NCBI GenBank assembly: GCA_021613375.1
Contig: CM038719.1
Span: 5,069,390 to 5,133,389, forward strand
DNA length: 64,000 bases
Origin: Megaleporinus macrocephalus
Lineage: Eukaryota; Chordata; Actinopteri; Characiformes; Anostomidae
Direction of reading: 5' to 3'
Every line of letters starts with the position of its first letter. Position 1 is the first letter of the stretch. Shown piece by piece: positions 34,325-47,090 of this stretch. The position numbers were made by a program, and so were the translations under genes. The notes beneath the pieces are model-generated. The model made no database searches and was not told where the DNA came from. It saw only the letters and a list, made by a program, of their open reading frames with translations.

Positions 34325-35159
34325 TGATATGATATAAGATATAATATAATAAGGTATACATGGTTGGTTTTCAGTGTCAGATGTGCTGAGTATTTCTGGT
34401 ATCCATGGTGATGAGGTGGACCACTGTGTAGTAGTGGTTAACCTCCTCATTAAGACTGAACTCATTTTGGGCATAGGCTGCCTTCTAGACGCCGTCTTCT
34501 TCAGAGACGTCCATGATCATCACAACACGTGAAGACTAAGAAGCTTTCTACATGGGTTACATCAGCAGGGCTGCGTAAACAGGGACTGACCGGCCGGCAG
34601 TCCGAAACCGTGTCCTACTGAGATAATATTAACCCTTATTAACCCTTCCAACCCGTCCTCCTCATTATAAATAAATTAATAAATAATTTGGGCATGCTGC
34701 CCGCTAGAGATTGAGGTATTGTATACTCTTGCCCTTGCTGGGCATTGGCCGTGGCGACCACAGGCTCATGTACAGCTATTTCAGAGCTGCCCATTCTATT
34801 GGTCAGCGCTTCACTATGGAGATTAAACAAGCTGCAAACAATGGGGTCGCTTTTGGACATGCAGTGTATTGATTTCACTGATCTGGCTGTAAAACGGTGT
34901 ATGTGTGCCGGGCGCGGTCCGCACGTGACTCCTACCGTGACAGGAGACACAGGATATCCTGAGGGCTGGGGTCAGACAGGAAGTGTCGCCGCAGTGCTGG
35001 CACCGGTACAGGAAGTGGCTCTGAGGAGACGCCTGCAGACTGGCAACCACATTGGACGAGTAACGCACACTTCTGTTTGAACAGAGACCCCCCCCCCCTG
35101 CAGGGACACGGAGACGCCTTACAACTGCAGGAACCTCTGCTCTGTGACTAAGATGGTCC
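34325..35159. other. Unassigned, possibly repeat-derived DNA
   Basis: Overlapping frames on both strands (34639-34950 minus; 34745-35080 plus) show no recognisable domain. 34640-34760 has the look of an interspersed repeat (gggcatgctgcccgctagag). A C9-type homopolymer lies at about 35089. Confidence 0.4.
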
Positions 35160-36350
35160 AATGGAGGAGAAAAACAAAGGACAATCACCAGTTTCCAAAA
35201 CTGGAATCAAAAACAGAGCCCCTAACAACCACCTGGAAGACCTAGTAGACACGCCAACACTGTCCTCCATCAGATAAACAGCTTTGAGGAGATTAAGGGG
35301 AACATCAAGGTCCACCTTCAGGTCTGAGAACATCCACAGGTGTTTCTGTCTATTCTTCCACTGTGAGAAGACACCTCGACGCTATGGGGTGTGTAGCTGT
35401 TCGAGAAGCTCCTCACTGAGAAAAGGAGATACAGACACATCAAACAGAGAAGCTGCTGCTGTTCTCAGAACAATGGACGGACAGAGTCCAGAACCTCAAC
35501 ATCACTGGATGGACTGAGCACTCCAGAGTCCAGAACCTCAACATCACTGAATGGACTGACCACTCCAGAGTACAGAACTCAACTTCACTGAATGGATGGA
35601 CCACCCCAGAGCTCGACATCATTGAATGGACTGACCAGCCCAGAGCACAGAACTCATCTTCACTGAATGGATGAACCACCCCAGAGTCCAGAAGCTCAAC
35701 TCCACTAAATGGATGGACCACCCCAGAGTCCAGAACCTCAACACTACTGAAAGGACTGACCACCCCAGAGTGACCACCTCAGAGTCCAGAACCTCAACAT
35801 CACTGAATGGCCTGACCACCCCAGAGTCCAGAACCTCAACATCACTGAATGGATGGACCACCCCAGAGTTCAACTTCACTGAATGGACTGACCACCCAAG
35901 AGTCCAGAACCTCAACACTACTGAATGGACTGACCACCCCCAGAGTGCAGAACCTCAACATCACTGAATGGACTGACCACCCCAGAGTCCAGACCTCAAC
36001 ACCACTGAATGGACAGACCACCCCAGAGTCCAGAACCTCAACATCACTGGATGGACTGACCACCACCAGAGTCCAGAGAAGATACCTCAACGGTATGGGG
36101 TGTGTAGCTGTTTGAGAAGCTCCTCACTGAGAAAAGGAGATACAGTCACAGCAAACAAAGAAGCTGCTCTCAGAACAGTGGACTGACCACCCCAGAGTCC
36201 AGAACCTCAACATCACTGAATGTGTTTGGGGTTGTTTGGCTGGTGAGAAGCAGAAGCAGCTTCTAAGACTGAACTTTGGAGGGGAGTCTTTTTGAGGAAC
36301 TGAAAGTGAGTCTCCTGAATACAATGGATGCTGTAATGAAGAGTGGACAC
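35160..36350 (-). mobile_element. Tc1-like derived repeat carrying the 41-43-bp array, copy B (inverted)
   Basis: This is the reverse complement of copy A at 19848-21900, including ctaacaaccacctgg, catcagataaacagc, actgtgagaagacacctc, ggagatacagacacatc and gttctcagaacaatgg on one side and ctgaatgtgtttgggg on the other. It keeps about 120 bases near 36230-36340 that copy A has lost. Inside, at 36090-36190, a piece of the left flank is repeated within the array. Confidence 0.5.
35504..36225. repeat. 41-43-bp minisatellite, inverted relative to 19.9 kb
   Basis: Core cctcaacatcactgaatgg, then actgaccaccccagagtcc. It is the reverse complement of the 19.9-kb unit but shorter in array length and less regular. 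Frames at 35440-36115 are artefacts. Confidence 0.94.
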
Positions 36351-36529
36351 AGGTAAATCACCAGCGCTGGACATCAGCCGCGCAGAACCAGAGCTGTGCA
36401 CCCCTGGAACAAATGCAGATACACACGAGGGAGGGAACGTTTCTAAACAAATTTTAAGTTGGCTTATGTAGTTACATCACGTTAAACATAGGAGCAGTTG
36501 TAGAACGTTCTTAGTGGTTGCTATGGATC
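36351..36529. other. Short unassigned spacer
   Basis: Nothing definite is seen. Confidence 0.5.
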
Positions 36530-36755
36530 TTGAAATCCAGTGTGACCTTAAATCCGATAATAACTCAAATCTCATGCTCCCTTTACTGCACTGTTGCAAC
36601 CTTAAATTCACTGCCTCCTTATATCCAGTGCTATCTTAATCCACTGATGCCTAAAATTCACTGCCACTTTAAATTTACTGATACCTTACATTCACCGCCA
36701 CCTTAAACCCTGTGGTACCGTAAATACACTAATGTCTTCAATTCACATCCACCTT
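36530..36755. repeat. Degenerate ~25-28-bp repeat
   Basis: Recurring accttaaattcactg and ccactttaaatttactg words. About eight poorly conserved units. Confidence 0.7.
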
Positions 36756-36769
36756 AAAGCGCAAAATCC

Positions 36770-37150
36770 AAAAACAGAAGAACCTGGCGATACAATACGT
36801 GTCGTGATACAGCGCTCACGATTCAATATGTCGTGATATACTACGATACTACAAGCAAAGTGATATATTGTGATTTTTCACATCCTACTATTAAAACACA
36901 CCACTATATGAACAGGTTTATCAATGTTTACAATAGCACTGCGCCCTTGTGCTGCTTGTTAATGTTGGAGTGGAGCTGAAAATGGATTACAACACTGCCA
37001 TCTAGTGGTCAGAGGTTTAAACACAACCCACACTGATTCACTGTCTGCCAGGAATCTGTGTATCGATACTGTGTTTTTTTAGAATCGATACAGTATCACT
37101 AAATATAATATCACAATTTTCAATATTTCAATATTTTCATACACCCCTAG
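36770..37150. mobile_element. Interspersed repeat with cgata-rich ends, copy 1
   Basis: Contains gatatactacgatact-type words, an acactgccatctagtggtc block, and ends gaatcgatacagtatcac then cacccctag. The middle matches 54565-54620 (gctgccgtctagtggtcac, aggtttaaatgcaacaca). A common style of vertebrate interspersed repeat; class not certain. Confidence 0.6.
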
Positions 37151-37806
37151 TTCAGACTGGATGTAATCTGGATGTACTGGGCCGAGAGTCTGAATAGTTC
37201 AGATCCATACTCACACATCACGCTGTACTGGGCCAAAGCAACCAGACTAAACCCGGTTATATTCAGCTGCTGTATCTGATTGGTCTATTTTTCAGGCTGC
37301 AGCTGCTGCACACAGCACCTGATATATTACTCTCTGGGCGTGCGATGATCTTAATTATAACATGAATGTGAAGCTCAGCTAATTTAGAACCATCGTAACT
37401 GCTTACTGTACTGATGTTTTAAACTGGTTCCTACATGCAGGAGTAAATAACACACCTTGCTTGCTGGTCTTCGTCTCAGCTGGCAGCCGTACTGATTTAT
37501 GTCAGATGCTACTGTTAGTGTTACCTTGAGTCGAGTCCGCTCTGGACTGCTTGTGTAGGTACTGTGTGCTGAGGTGCTGAAGCCTTGACGTTGTGCTGGA
37601 CTAGTTCAGTTTTACAGCAGACACACTGTACAGACGGTTCCTGTCGTTTACTCTGGTCTAACTCTTCTGTTCATCCCTCTCTATTTTCCCTCCTTCTCAT
37701 CAAACCTCCTCTTCACGTCCACACTGAGCGACAGTAGTGATCAGTATGTTCAGTGAAGAGTTAGTGTTCTCTCCTGTAAAGTTCCTGTTCTGGAGACGCT
37801 TGTTGT
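37151..37806. other. Unassigned DNA
   Basis: Mixed sequence. No supported gene, RNA or repeat. Confidence 0.5.
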
Positions 37807-39553
37807 GGAGATGTACAGATGGGTGGAGATGTACAGATGACAGGAGATGTACAGATGGGTGGAGATGTGGAGATGTACAGATGGGTGGAGATGTACAGAT
37901 GACAGGAGATGTACAGATGGGTGGAGATGTACAGATAGGTGGAGATGTGGAGATGTACAGATGGGTGGAGATGTACAGATGGGTGGAGATGTACAGATAG
38001 GTGGAGATGTGGAGATGTACAGATGGGTGGAGATGTACAGATAGGTGGAGATGTGGAGATGTACAGATGGGTGGAGATGTACAGATGGGTGAAGATGTAC
38101 AGATGGGTGGAGATGTACAGATGGGTGGAGATGTACAGATAGGTGGAGATGTGGAGATGTACAGATGGGTGGAGATGTACAGATGGGTGGAGATGTACAG
38201 ATGGGTGGAGATGTACAGATGTACAGATGGGTGGAGATGTACAGATGTACAGATGGGTGGAGATGTACAGATAGGTGGAGATGTGGAGATGTACAGATGG
38301 GTGGAGATGTACAGATGGGTGGAGATGTACAGATGTACAGATGGGTGGAGATGTACAGATGGGTGGAGATGTACAGATGGGTGGAGATGTACAGATAGGT
38401 GGAGATGTGGAGATGTACAGATGGGTGGAGATGTACAGATGGGTGGAGATGTACAGATGGGTGGAGATGTACAGATAGGTGGAGATGTGGAGATGTACAG
38501 ATGGGTGGAGATGTACAGATAGGTGGAGATGTGGAGATGTACAGATGGGTGGAGATGTACAGATGGGTGAAGATGTACAGATGGGTGGAGATGTACAGAT
38601 GGGTGGAGATGTACAGATAGGTGGAGATGTGGAGATGTACAGATGGGTGGAGATGTACAGATGGGTGGAGATGTACAGATGTACAGATGGGTGGAGATGT
38701 ACAGATGGGTGGAGATGTGGAGATGTACAGATGGGTGGAGATGTACAGATGGGTGGAGATGTGCAGATGGGTGGAGATGTACAGATGGGTGGAGATGTAC
38801 AGATGGGTGGAGATGTGGAGATGTACAGATGGGTGAAGATGTACAGATGGGTGGAGATGTGGAGATGGGTGATGTGGAGATGTACAGATGGGTGGAGATG
38901 TACAGATGGGTGAAGATGTACAGATGGGTGGAGATGTGCATATGGGTGGAGATGTACAGATGGGTGGAGATTTGCAGATGGGAGGAGATGTACAGATGGG
39001 TGAAGATGTACAGATGGGTGGAGATGTACAGATGGGTGAAGATGTACAGATGGGTGGAGATGTACAGATGGGTGAAGATGTGCAGATGGGTGGAGATGTG
39101 CAGATGGGTGAAGATGTACCGATGGGTGGAGATGTACAGATGGGTGAAGATGTACAGATGGGTGGAGATGTGCAGATGGGTGGAGATGTGCAGATGGGTG
39201 AAGATGTACAGATGCGTGAAGATGTACAGATGGGTGGAGATGTACAGATGGGTGGAGATGTGCAGATGGGTGAAGATGTACAGATGGGTGGAGATGTACA
39301 GATGGGTGGAGATGTGCAGATGGGTGAAGATGTACAGATGGGTGAAGATGTACAGATGGGTGGAGATGTGCAGATGGGTGAAGATGTACAGATGGGTGGA
39401 GATGTGCAGATGGGTGGAGATGTACAGATGGGTGGAGATGTACAGATGGGTGAAGATGTACAGATGGGTGGAGATGTACAGATGGGTGGAGATGTACAGA
39501 TGGGTGGAGATGTACAGATGGGTGGAGATGTGCAGATGGGTGAAGATGTACAG
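37807..39553. repeat. 18-bp minisatellite, ~97 copies
   Basis: The unit is gtacagatgggtggagat. Shorter gtggagat and gtacagat blocks intersperse the left half; gtgcagat and gggtgaagat variants dominate the right half. Because 18 is divisible by three, a 650-codon minus frame and several plus frames run through it. They are artefacts. Confidence 0.98.
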
Positions 39554-39559
39554 AGTGAG

Positions 39560-39760
39560 ACTGTGTGTGGGACTGTGTGACTCTGTGTATGTGTGTGTGT
39601 GAGACTCTGTGTGGGACTGTGTGTGTGACTGCATGTGTGTGTGTGACTGCATGTGTGTGTGTTTGTGTATGACTGTGTGTGTGTTTGTGTGACTGTGTGT
39701 GTGTTTGTGTGACTGTGTGTGTGTGTGTGGGACTGTGTGTGTGTGATTGTTATTGCTGCC
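39560..39760. repeat. GT-rich simple repeat
   Basis: Interrupted (GT)n with actgtgtgtgtgtttgtgtg modules. Confidence 0.93.
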
Positions 39761-39779
39761 TATGTGTTTTTATATGTCC

Positions 39780-40075
39780 GCCCCCCCCACCCCCGTGACC
39801 ACCTGTCTACCCTGTCCTGGGCCTTTGTGTGTCCCCCTGTCCTGATGCCTGTGTGTCCCCCTCTCGGTCTGTGTGTGTTCCCATCTGCCTTGTGTCCCTC
39901 TCCCGTTAGGTGCCTCTGTATGTCCCCCTGTTTGCCCAGTCTTATCGCCTCTGTCCCCTGTCTGCCCTGTCCTGAGGCCTCCGTGTCCCCCTGTCCGCCC
40001 TGTCCTGAGGCCTCCATGTCCCCCCTGTCGACCCTGTCTGACGCCTCTGTGTGTCTCCCTGTCTCCTGTGTGTGG
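39780..40075. repeat. C-rich degenerate minisatellite
   Basis: Recurring ctgtcctgaggcctccgtg and tgtccccctgtc words, with a C-run at 39780-39795. Frames at 39719-40185 fall in this low-complexity DNA. Confidence 0.8.
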
Positions 40076-40599
40076 GTGTGTGTGTGAATTAAGATAATGA
40101 TGAAAGGATCACACGCTTTCATTTCCCTTCGAGTGGAGTTAGTGGAATCACTGTGCTGTGGTTTGCTCAGAGACTTTAAAGGCACAGTTCAGCAAAATAA
40201 CACACAGTCGTCAGTTTCCCACCCAACCAGACGAGTTCAGTGTCTGAGGTTTTCTTCTGTACTTTCACTGCAGCTACAGCGCTAATGCAGCTAACAAGTA
40301 TTAGAGGCTCGTTAGCAGGAGGTTCCATACAAGCCTAAATCAAACCGAGTGAAGTCGTTTAATAATCTCTAACAGATGATCATGTGAACCGGACACTGTG
40401 TGACTCACTGTTATCTGTAAACAAGGACGGAAGTGCATTAATAGCCTTAAAGTCTGTTTATAGGTGACAGTGTATCAGAGCACTCAGCCTGTGCTCGTAT
40501 GCGCTCGTGTTATTAAAGCTTGTTTAACGTTAATTAGCTGCTTTGCTCTGAGAAGTTACTTTTGTTGCAGTCGTATTTTAATACAAACAGGTATTTGGA
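40076..40599. other. Interspersed-repeat-like DNA
   Basis: aaaggcacagttcagc at about 40179, then ctgcagctacagcgctaatg and ctaacaagtattagagg, have the style of a fish interspersed repeat. A related catta-gctgcattagc stretch is at 45570. No gene is supported. Confidence 0.4.
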
Positions 40600-42716
40600 A
40601 GTGGGGGTGTGTCTGTGGGTAGGCAGGGGTGTGTCTAGGGGTGTACTTACGTGTCTATCAGTGGGCTGGGGTGTGCGTATGGGTGTACTGATGTGTCTAT
40701 GGTGGGGCTGGGGTGTGCGTGTATGGGTGGGCTGGGGTGTGCGTGTATGGGTGGGCTGGGGTGTGTGTATGGGTGAACTGCCATGTGTCTGTGATTGGGC
40801 TAGGGTGTGTCTATGGGTGAGACGGTGGTGTGTATGGGTGGGCTGGGTTGTGTCTATGAGTGAACTAATGTGTATCTATGTGTGTGCTGGGTTGTGTCTA
40901 TGGGTGGGCTGGGGTGTGTGTATGGGTGAACTGACGAGTCTATGGATGCGCTGGGTTGTGTCTATGGGTGGGCTGGGGTTTGTCTATGGGTGGGCTGGGG
41001 TGTGTGTATAGGTGAACTGATGAGTCTATGGATGCGCTGGGTTGTGTCTATGGGTGGGCTGGGGTGTGTGTATGGGTAGACTGGAGTGTGTCAGTTATTG
41101 GGCTGGGGCTTGTCTTTGGGTGAACTGACATGTGTCTATGGGTGGGATAAGGTGTATCTATGGGTGGGCTGGGGTATGTCTGTAGGTGAGCCGGGTTGTG
41201 TCTATGGGTGGGCTGGGGTGTGTGTATGGGTGTACTGGTTTGTGTCAGTGATTGGGCTGGAGTGTGTCTATGGGTGAACAGACATGTGTCTATGGGTGGG
41301 CTGGGGTGTATCTATAGGTGAGCCAGATTGTGTCTATGGGTGGGCTGGGGTGTGTCAATGATTGCGCTGGGGTGTGTCTATGGATGAACTGACATGTGTC
41401 TTGGGGTGAACTGACATGTGTCTATGGGTGGGATGAGGTGTGTCTATTGGTGGGCTGGGTTGTGTCTATGGGTGAGCAGGGTTGTGTCTATGGGTGAGCC
41501 GGGTTGGGTCTATGGGTGAGCCGGGTTGGGTCTATGGGTGGGCTGGGTTGTGTCTATGGGTGGGCTGGGTTATGTCTATGGGTGGGCTGGGTTATGTCTA
41601 TGGGTGGGCTTGGGTGCGTGTATGGGTGAACCAGGTTGTGTCTATGGGTGAGCCGGGTTGTGTCTATGGGTGGGCTTGGGTGTGTATATGGGTGGACTGG
41701 AGTGTGTATATGGGTGGACTGGAGTGTGTCAGTGACTGGGCTGGGGTGTGTCTATGGGTGAACTGACATGTGTTTATGGGTGGGCCGGGTTGTGTCTATG
41801 GGTGGGCTGGGTTGTGTCTATGGGTGGGCTGGGTTATGACTATGATTGAGCCGGGTTGTGTCTATGGGTGAGCCGGGTTATGTCTATGGGTGGGCTGGGT
41901 CATGTCTATGGGTGGGCTGGGTCATGTCTATGGGTGAGCTGGGTTGTGTCTATGGGTGAGCTGGGTTGTGTCTATGGGTGGGCTGGGTTATGACTATGAT
42001 TGAGCCGGGTTGTGTCTATGGGTGAGCCGGGTTATGTCTATGGGTGGGCTGGGTAATGTCTATGGGTGGGCTGGGTCATGTCTATGGGTGAGCTGGGTTG
42101 TGTCTATGGGTGAGCTGGGTTGTGTCTATGGGTGGGCTGGGTTATGACTATGATTGAGCCGGGTTGTGTCTATGGGTGAGCCGGGTTGTGTCTATGGGTG
42201 AGCTGGGTTGTGTCTATGGGTGGGCTTGGGTGTGTGTATGGGTGAACTGACATGTGTCTATGGGTGGGCCGGGTTGTGTCTATGGGTGGGCTGAGTTGTG
42301 TCTATGGGTGGGCTGGGTTATGACTATGTTTGAGCCGGGTTTTGTCTATGGGTGAGCCAGGTTGTGTCTATGGGTGGACTTGGGTGTGTGTATGGGTGAA
42401 CTGACATGTGTCTATGGGTGAGCTGGGTTGTGTCTATGGGTGGGCTTGGGTGTGTGTATGGGTGAACTGACATGTGTCTATGGGTGGGCCGGGTTGTGTC
42501 TATGGGTGGGCTGAGTTGTGTCTATGGGTGGGCTGGGTTATGACTATGTTTGAGCCGGGTTGTGTCTATGGGTGAGCCGGGTTGTGTCTATGGGTGGACT
42601 TGGGTGTGTGTATGGGTGAACTGACATGTGTCTATGGGAGGGCTGAGTTGTGTCTATGGGTAAGCCGGTTTGTGTCTATGGGTGAGCTGGGTTGTGTCTA
42701 TGGGTGGTCTATGGGG
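40600..42716. repeat. 22-bp G-rich minisatellite, ~96 copies
   Basis: The core ctatgggtgggctgggt is followed by tgtgt. The marker variant gggttatgactatgattga recurs at 41831, 41985 and 42139, an exact 154-base (7-unit) higher-order period. Each unit has three closely spaced G-triplets. Frames at 40562-41766 are artefacts. Confidence 0.97.
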
Positions 42717-43624
42717 GTCCTTGGAGGTAAACTTATTAAACATTGTTGATACTTTTGGGTACATAGATGCTGAAATACGAATTCAGGAGAAGCTCAGTGT
42801 TTAGCTGGTGTAGCTTCTGTCTAGAGCTGCAAAAGTTTGGGCACGCCTGGTTGAATGAGGATGTTGTGTAGATTAGAAGTGAGTCGAAAAATAATAAATA
42901 AAGAATAAAAAATATTTCATCATCTTCTTATGTCTTTCTAACATGTTGAACAGTGTTACGATGAAGTTTGTTCACTGTGGAGGACGCGTTCACTCAGAGA
43001 ATAAACAGTGCAAAGCAAACTGGCCAGGGTGTTCCCGCCTCCGCGGAGAGCTGAATGTTTGATTTACGTTGCGGACACGTTTGTGTGTAACTGTGTAATT
43101 AATTATATAATGATGACATTTATATGCGATTGATCTTCCGTCTGGACGGATTTGAGCTGAAAACAGTAAAAATGTGCTCTGTGTGCATGCGAGGGAGAGC
43201 TGGGGGTCATTAGAGTTCATGCTGAAGCTGTGAGTCACACACTGCTGAGAGAAGTCTGAAGTGTGTGTGGGTGTGATTGTGTGTGTGTGTTGGGGGCAGC
43301 GAGTGTGTGATGAGCTTAGTGCTCAGTGATTTTCTGTGTAGAGTGTGTTTGTAGAGTACAGCGTGTGGTGGGTGTGAGCGAGCGAGTCAGTGACTTTGCA
43401 GAAGTGAAAAATCTATCGTTTCTTTTCAGCTTGTGGAGCAAAGTTCAAGCCTCTCTGTGATCAGAGGACCAGCTTCAGCCTTCTGCCTCAATAACAACAT
43501 GCTAGTATACGTCTTTACACACACAGACGAGCACTTACCAGGACCTCCTGCCTCGAGTCTGAATCACCGTAATAAACCAGTCAAAACAAACTGAGAGCTG
43601 CTGGAGGCTCGAATAGGTTGTGAA
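42717..43624. other. Unassigned DNA with a repeat fragment
   Basis: gagctgcaaaagtttgggca at 42823 is typical of the edge of a fish interspersed repeat. 43020-43240 is mixed with a TAAT-rich centre (taattaattatataatgatg at about 43096). No coding support. Confidence 0.4.
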
Positions 43625-45372
43625 TCTGATGACACGCAAACTCAAGAACTACCTTCTACTAAAAACATTCTTCTACTCAAGAACTTCCATATCCTTCAGA
43701 TACTCTTCTACTCAAGAACTTCCATATCATTCAAACACTCTTCTACTCAAGAACTTCCATATCCTTCAAACGCTCTTCTATTCAAGAACTACCTTCTCCT
43801 AAAAACATTCTTCTACTCAAGAACTTCCATATCCTTCAAACACTCTTCTATTCAAAAACTACCTTCTCCTAAAAACATTCTTCTACTCAAGAACTTCCAT
43901 ATCCTTCATACACTCTTTTATTCAAGAACTACCTTCTCCTAAAAACATTTTTTCTACTCAAGAACTTCCTTGTCCTTCAGATACTCTTCTACTCAAGAAC
44001 TTCCATATCCTTCAAACACTCTTCTACTCAAGAACTTCTATATCCTTCAAACACTCTTCTACTCAAGAACTTCCTTATTCTTCAGACACTCTTCAATTCA
44101 AGAACTACCTTCTCCTCCAGACACCCTTATACTCAAGTACTACCTTCTCCTCCAAAACTACCTTCTCCTCTAGACACACCTTTACTCAAGAACTACCTTC
44201 TCCTCCTACAGACATTCTTCTACTCAAGAACGTCCTTCTTCTCCAGGCACTTTTCTACTCAAGAACTACATTCTCCTCTAGATGACTTTCTACTTAACCT
44301 CTTCCTTCTCCTCTAGCCGCCATCTTACTTGAAAACTACCTTCTACTCCAGACATCCTTCCATTCAGGAACTACCTTCTCCTCCAGACAGCCTTCTACTC
44401 AAAGACTCCATTCTCTTCCAGATATCCTTCTACTCAAGAACTACCTTCTCCTCCAGATGTTCTTCTACCCAAGAACTACCTTCTCCTCCTCCAGACATCC
44501 TTCTACATAAGAACTACCTTCTCCTCCAGACATCCTTCTATTCAAGAACCACCTTCTCCTCTGGATATTCTTCTACTCAAGAACTACCTTGTCCTCCAGA
44601 TATTCTTCTACTCAAGAACTACCTTCTCCTCCAGACAGCCTTCTACTCAAGAACTACCTTGTCCTCTAGATCTTCTTCTACTCAAGAACTACCTTCTCCT
44701 CCTCCAGACATTCTTCTACTCAAGAATACCTTCTCCTCCTCCAGGCACGCTTCTACTCAAGAACTACCTTCTCCTCCAGATGTCTTTCTACTCCAGAATT
44801 ACTTTTTCCTCTAGACGACTTTCTCCTCAACATCTACCTTCTCCTCCAGCCGCCCTCCTACTCGAGAACTACCTTCTACTCCAGACACCCTTCTACTCAA
44901 GAACAACCTTCTCCTTTAGACATTTCTTCTATACAAGAACTACCTTATCTTCCATTCGCCCTTCTACTCAAGAACTACCTACTACTCCAGACACCCTTCT
45001 ACTCAAGAACAACCTTCTCCTTTAGACATTTCTTCTATACAAGAACTACCTTATCTTCCATTCGCCCTTCTACTTAAGAACTACCTTATCCTCCAGGCGA
45101 CCTTCTACTCAAGAACTACCTTCTTATTTAGACGTATCTTCTACACAAGAACTACCTTCTCCTCCATTCGCCCTTCTACTCAAGAACTACCTTCCCCTCC
45201 ATTCGCCCTTCTACTCAAGAACTACCTTCTCCTCCATTTGACCTTCTACTCAAGAACTACATTCTCCTTCAGACGTCCTTCTACTTAAGAACGACCTTCT
45301 CCTCCATTCACCCTTCTACTCAAGGACTACCTTCTCCTTCAGACGTCCTTCTACTCAAGAACTACCTCCAGC
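43625..45372. repeat. 35-bp minisatellite, ~50 copies, two subfamilies
   Basis: The core ctactcaagaactacctt is followed by ctcctccagac. Left units (43640-44060) carry ttccatatccttcaaacac; right units carry accttctcctccagac. The period is 35 bases (for example 44579 to 44614). Plus frames at 43620-45025 are artefacts. Confidence 0.96.
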
Positions 45373-46850
45373 TGCAGTTTACAGCACATCAACACCGTGA
45401 GGTGACCTCACTTTCAAACAGCCTCCTGACTTGAGTATGTAGTTTCTGATGGTTCCTGTCGTCTGTAAACCTGGTTCAGGCTTCACAGCAGTTTCTTGAT
45501 ACGGGGGACATACTTTCTAGATATATTTACACATTTAACTTGCACATGTGCTGTGAGCTTCCATCTCTCATTAGCTGCATTAGCCTGGCAGCTCCAGTGC
45601 AGTAATGAAGACCACCTTGCTTGCCTTCTTGGTCAGTTTCCTGGGAATACCCAGCTTAGAGCTGCCTCACTGAGAAGCAGTTTTGGGCAATGACAGTTAT
45701 TAACCATATTAAAGCATCAGGAGTTATAAATATATACAGTGTTCGTTGGCCAGCTGGGTTAAAAGAACCAGATGCTGTGGATTGTCGTTGAGCGTTTGGC
45801 GGGGGACGCTTCTGCTTTTGATCCAAAGAGAGATAAAAAAAAAAATCACATTAAATCTTGAAATACTGTTCTGGAACGCTGCGTGGTTTCAGATGGGTGT
45901 TGGAGCTCTGCAGCGGCGGAGGATAAATAAACCGAGCTAAACTGCTGTAACGAGCCCGACGTGGAGCGGCGTGCACACTTTTTCCTCCTGCTGCTGCCTG
46001 CCAGTGTTCAACCAGCCACTTCTGGCTCCAGTTGGGTGCAGCACCTGACTGTAATCTGAGAGATCTTTTCTCCAGGCCTCATTACTGATACTGTAACTGC
46101 TCCTTCATGCAGAGGGAGAGCAATCCAGGGCAGCTCGGAGGCAAGAAACACTAAAACGTCAGGCTAAAATCATTAGACGAGTGACTCGGGTCGCTCGGGC
46201 TCCGGCTGAGCTCTGTTGAAGCTACGGGCTGTCTGAGGAGCTTTGAGCGTAGTTGATCGCCGCTTGGGCAGTAGAGACACAAAGGAGGGAAACTGTTGGA
46301 GTAGCAGTGAGAACCAGCTCAGCGTTAAAGGAGGAGAAGGTCTGATACGAGCAGGAGAGGAAAAACTGATTAAGTAAGCAGACGGAATCTTTGGAGGTGC
46401 CGGTGGGTCATGCAGGCGAGTTTTCCATGAGGTACTAGACATCGAGAAGTTCCATGATGGGAAAACTGGTCCAGAAGGCAGGCATACAGGGGCAGCTGGT
46501 CGAAGCAGACGAGGCAGCAGCATCAGATCACAGGATGGGCAGCTGTTCAGCATCAGACCACACGGGATGGGCGGTTAGTCCTGCTCTGGGTAACAGAGAA
46601 CAGAGTACAGTGTTAATAAGGTGCAGCAGCGCCTCCAGCAGGTCTGACTGTTACAGCAGAACTAAAAAGTTCTGAGATGTCCGGGTCCCTCCAGCTCCAC
46701 CATCAACAAACCTGAGTGAGCGTGTGAGAGCAGCTGGACGACAGCACCAACATTCTCAGTTATACTATTATACTCTCTATCACTGACCCCAGATCTGCAC
46801 CTCTTATCCAACATACATACTAATTACCAATCGCTCCACTGAACATGTAG
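45373..46850. other. Unassigned DNA
   Basis: Several frames of 60-126 codons (for example minus 46173-46553) have no recognisable domain. The segment 46180-46560 is moderately G+C-rich and could be repeat-derived. No gene call. Confidence 0.4.
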
Positions 46851-47090
46851 GCTTTTAGCCTAGACTTAAAAAATTAAGGCTTTATCTACGTCCCAAACAC
46901 TGACTGGAAGGTTAATCCAAAGCTGGGGGGCTGTATATGAAATTGCTCCACCCCCTGATGGAGACAAGACAAGACAGGACAGGACAACTTTATTTATAAA
47001 GCACATTTTAAATACAGCAAGTGTCAACCAAAATGCTGTACAATAAAATAAATTAAAATAATGATAAATTAAAATAATAAAAGTCCCTAC
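46851..47090. mobile_element. Fish interspersed repeat, 3'-end type
   Basis: ggcttttagcctagactta, gctggggggctgtatatga and gctccaccccctgatgg are followed by a gacaagacaggac tract and actttatttataaagcac, then ccaaaatgctgtacaataaa. The last two blocks are characteristic of a widespread teleost repeat. Confidence 0.6.

Noticed and set aside
33797..34327. 166-codon plus frame with perfect 15-residue repeats
   Set aside because: Artefact of a 45-bp array inside a transposon.
37700..39652. 650-codon minus frame and many plus frames
   Set aside because: 18-bp repeat read in phase; no termination because the unit lacks stops.
41830..42560. GGGTTA words suggesting interstitial telomeric repeats
   Set aside because: They occur only as part of a 22-bp unit, not as (TTAGGG)n runs.
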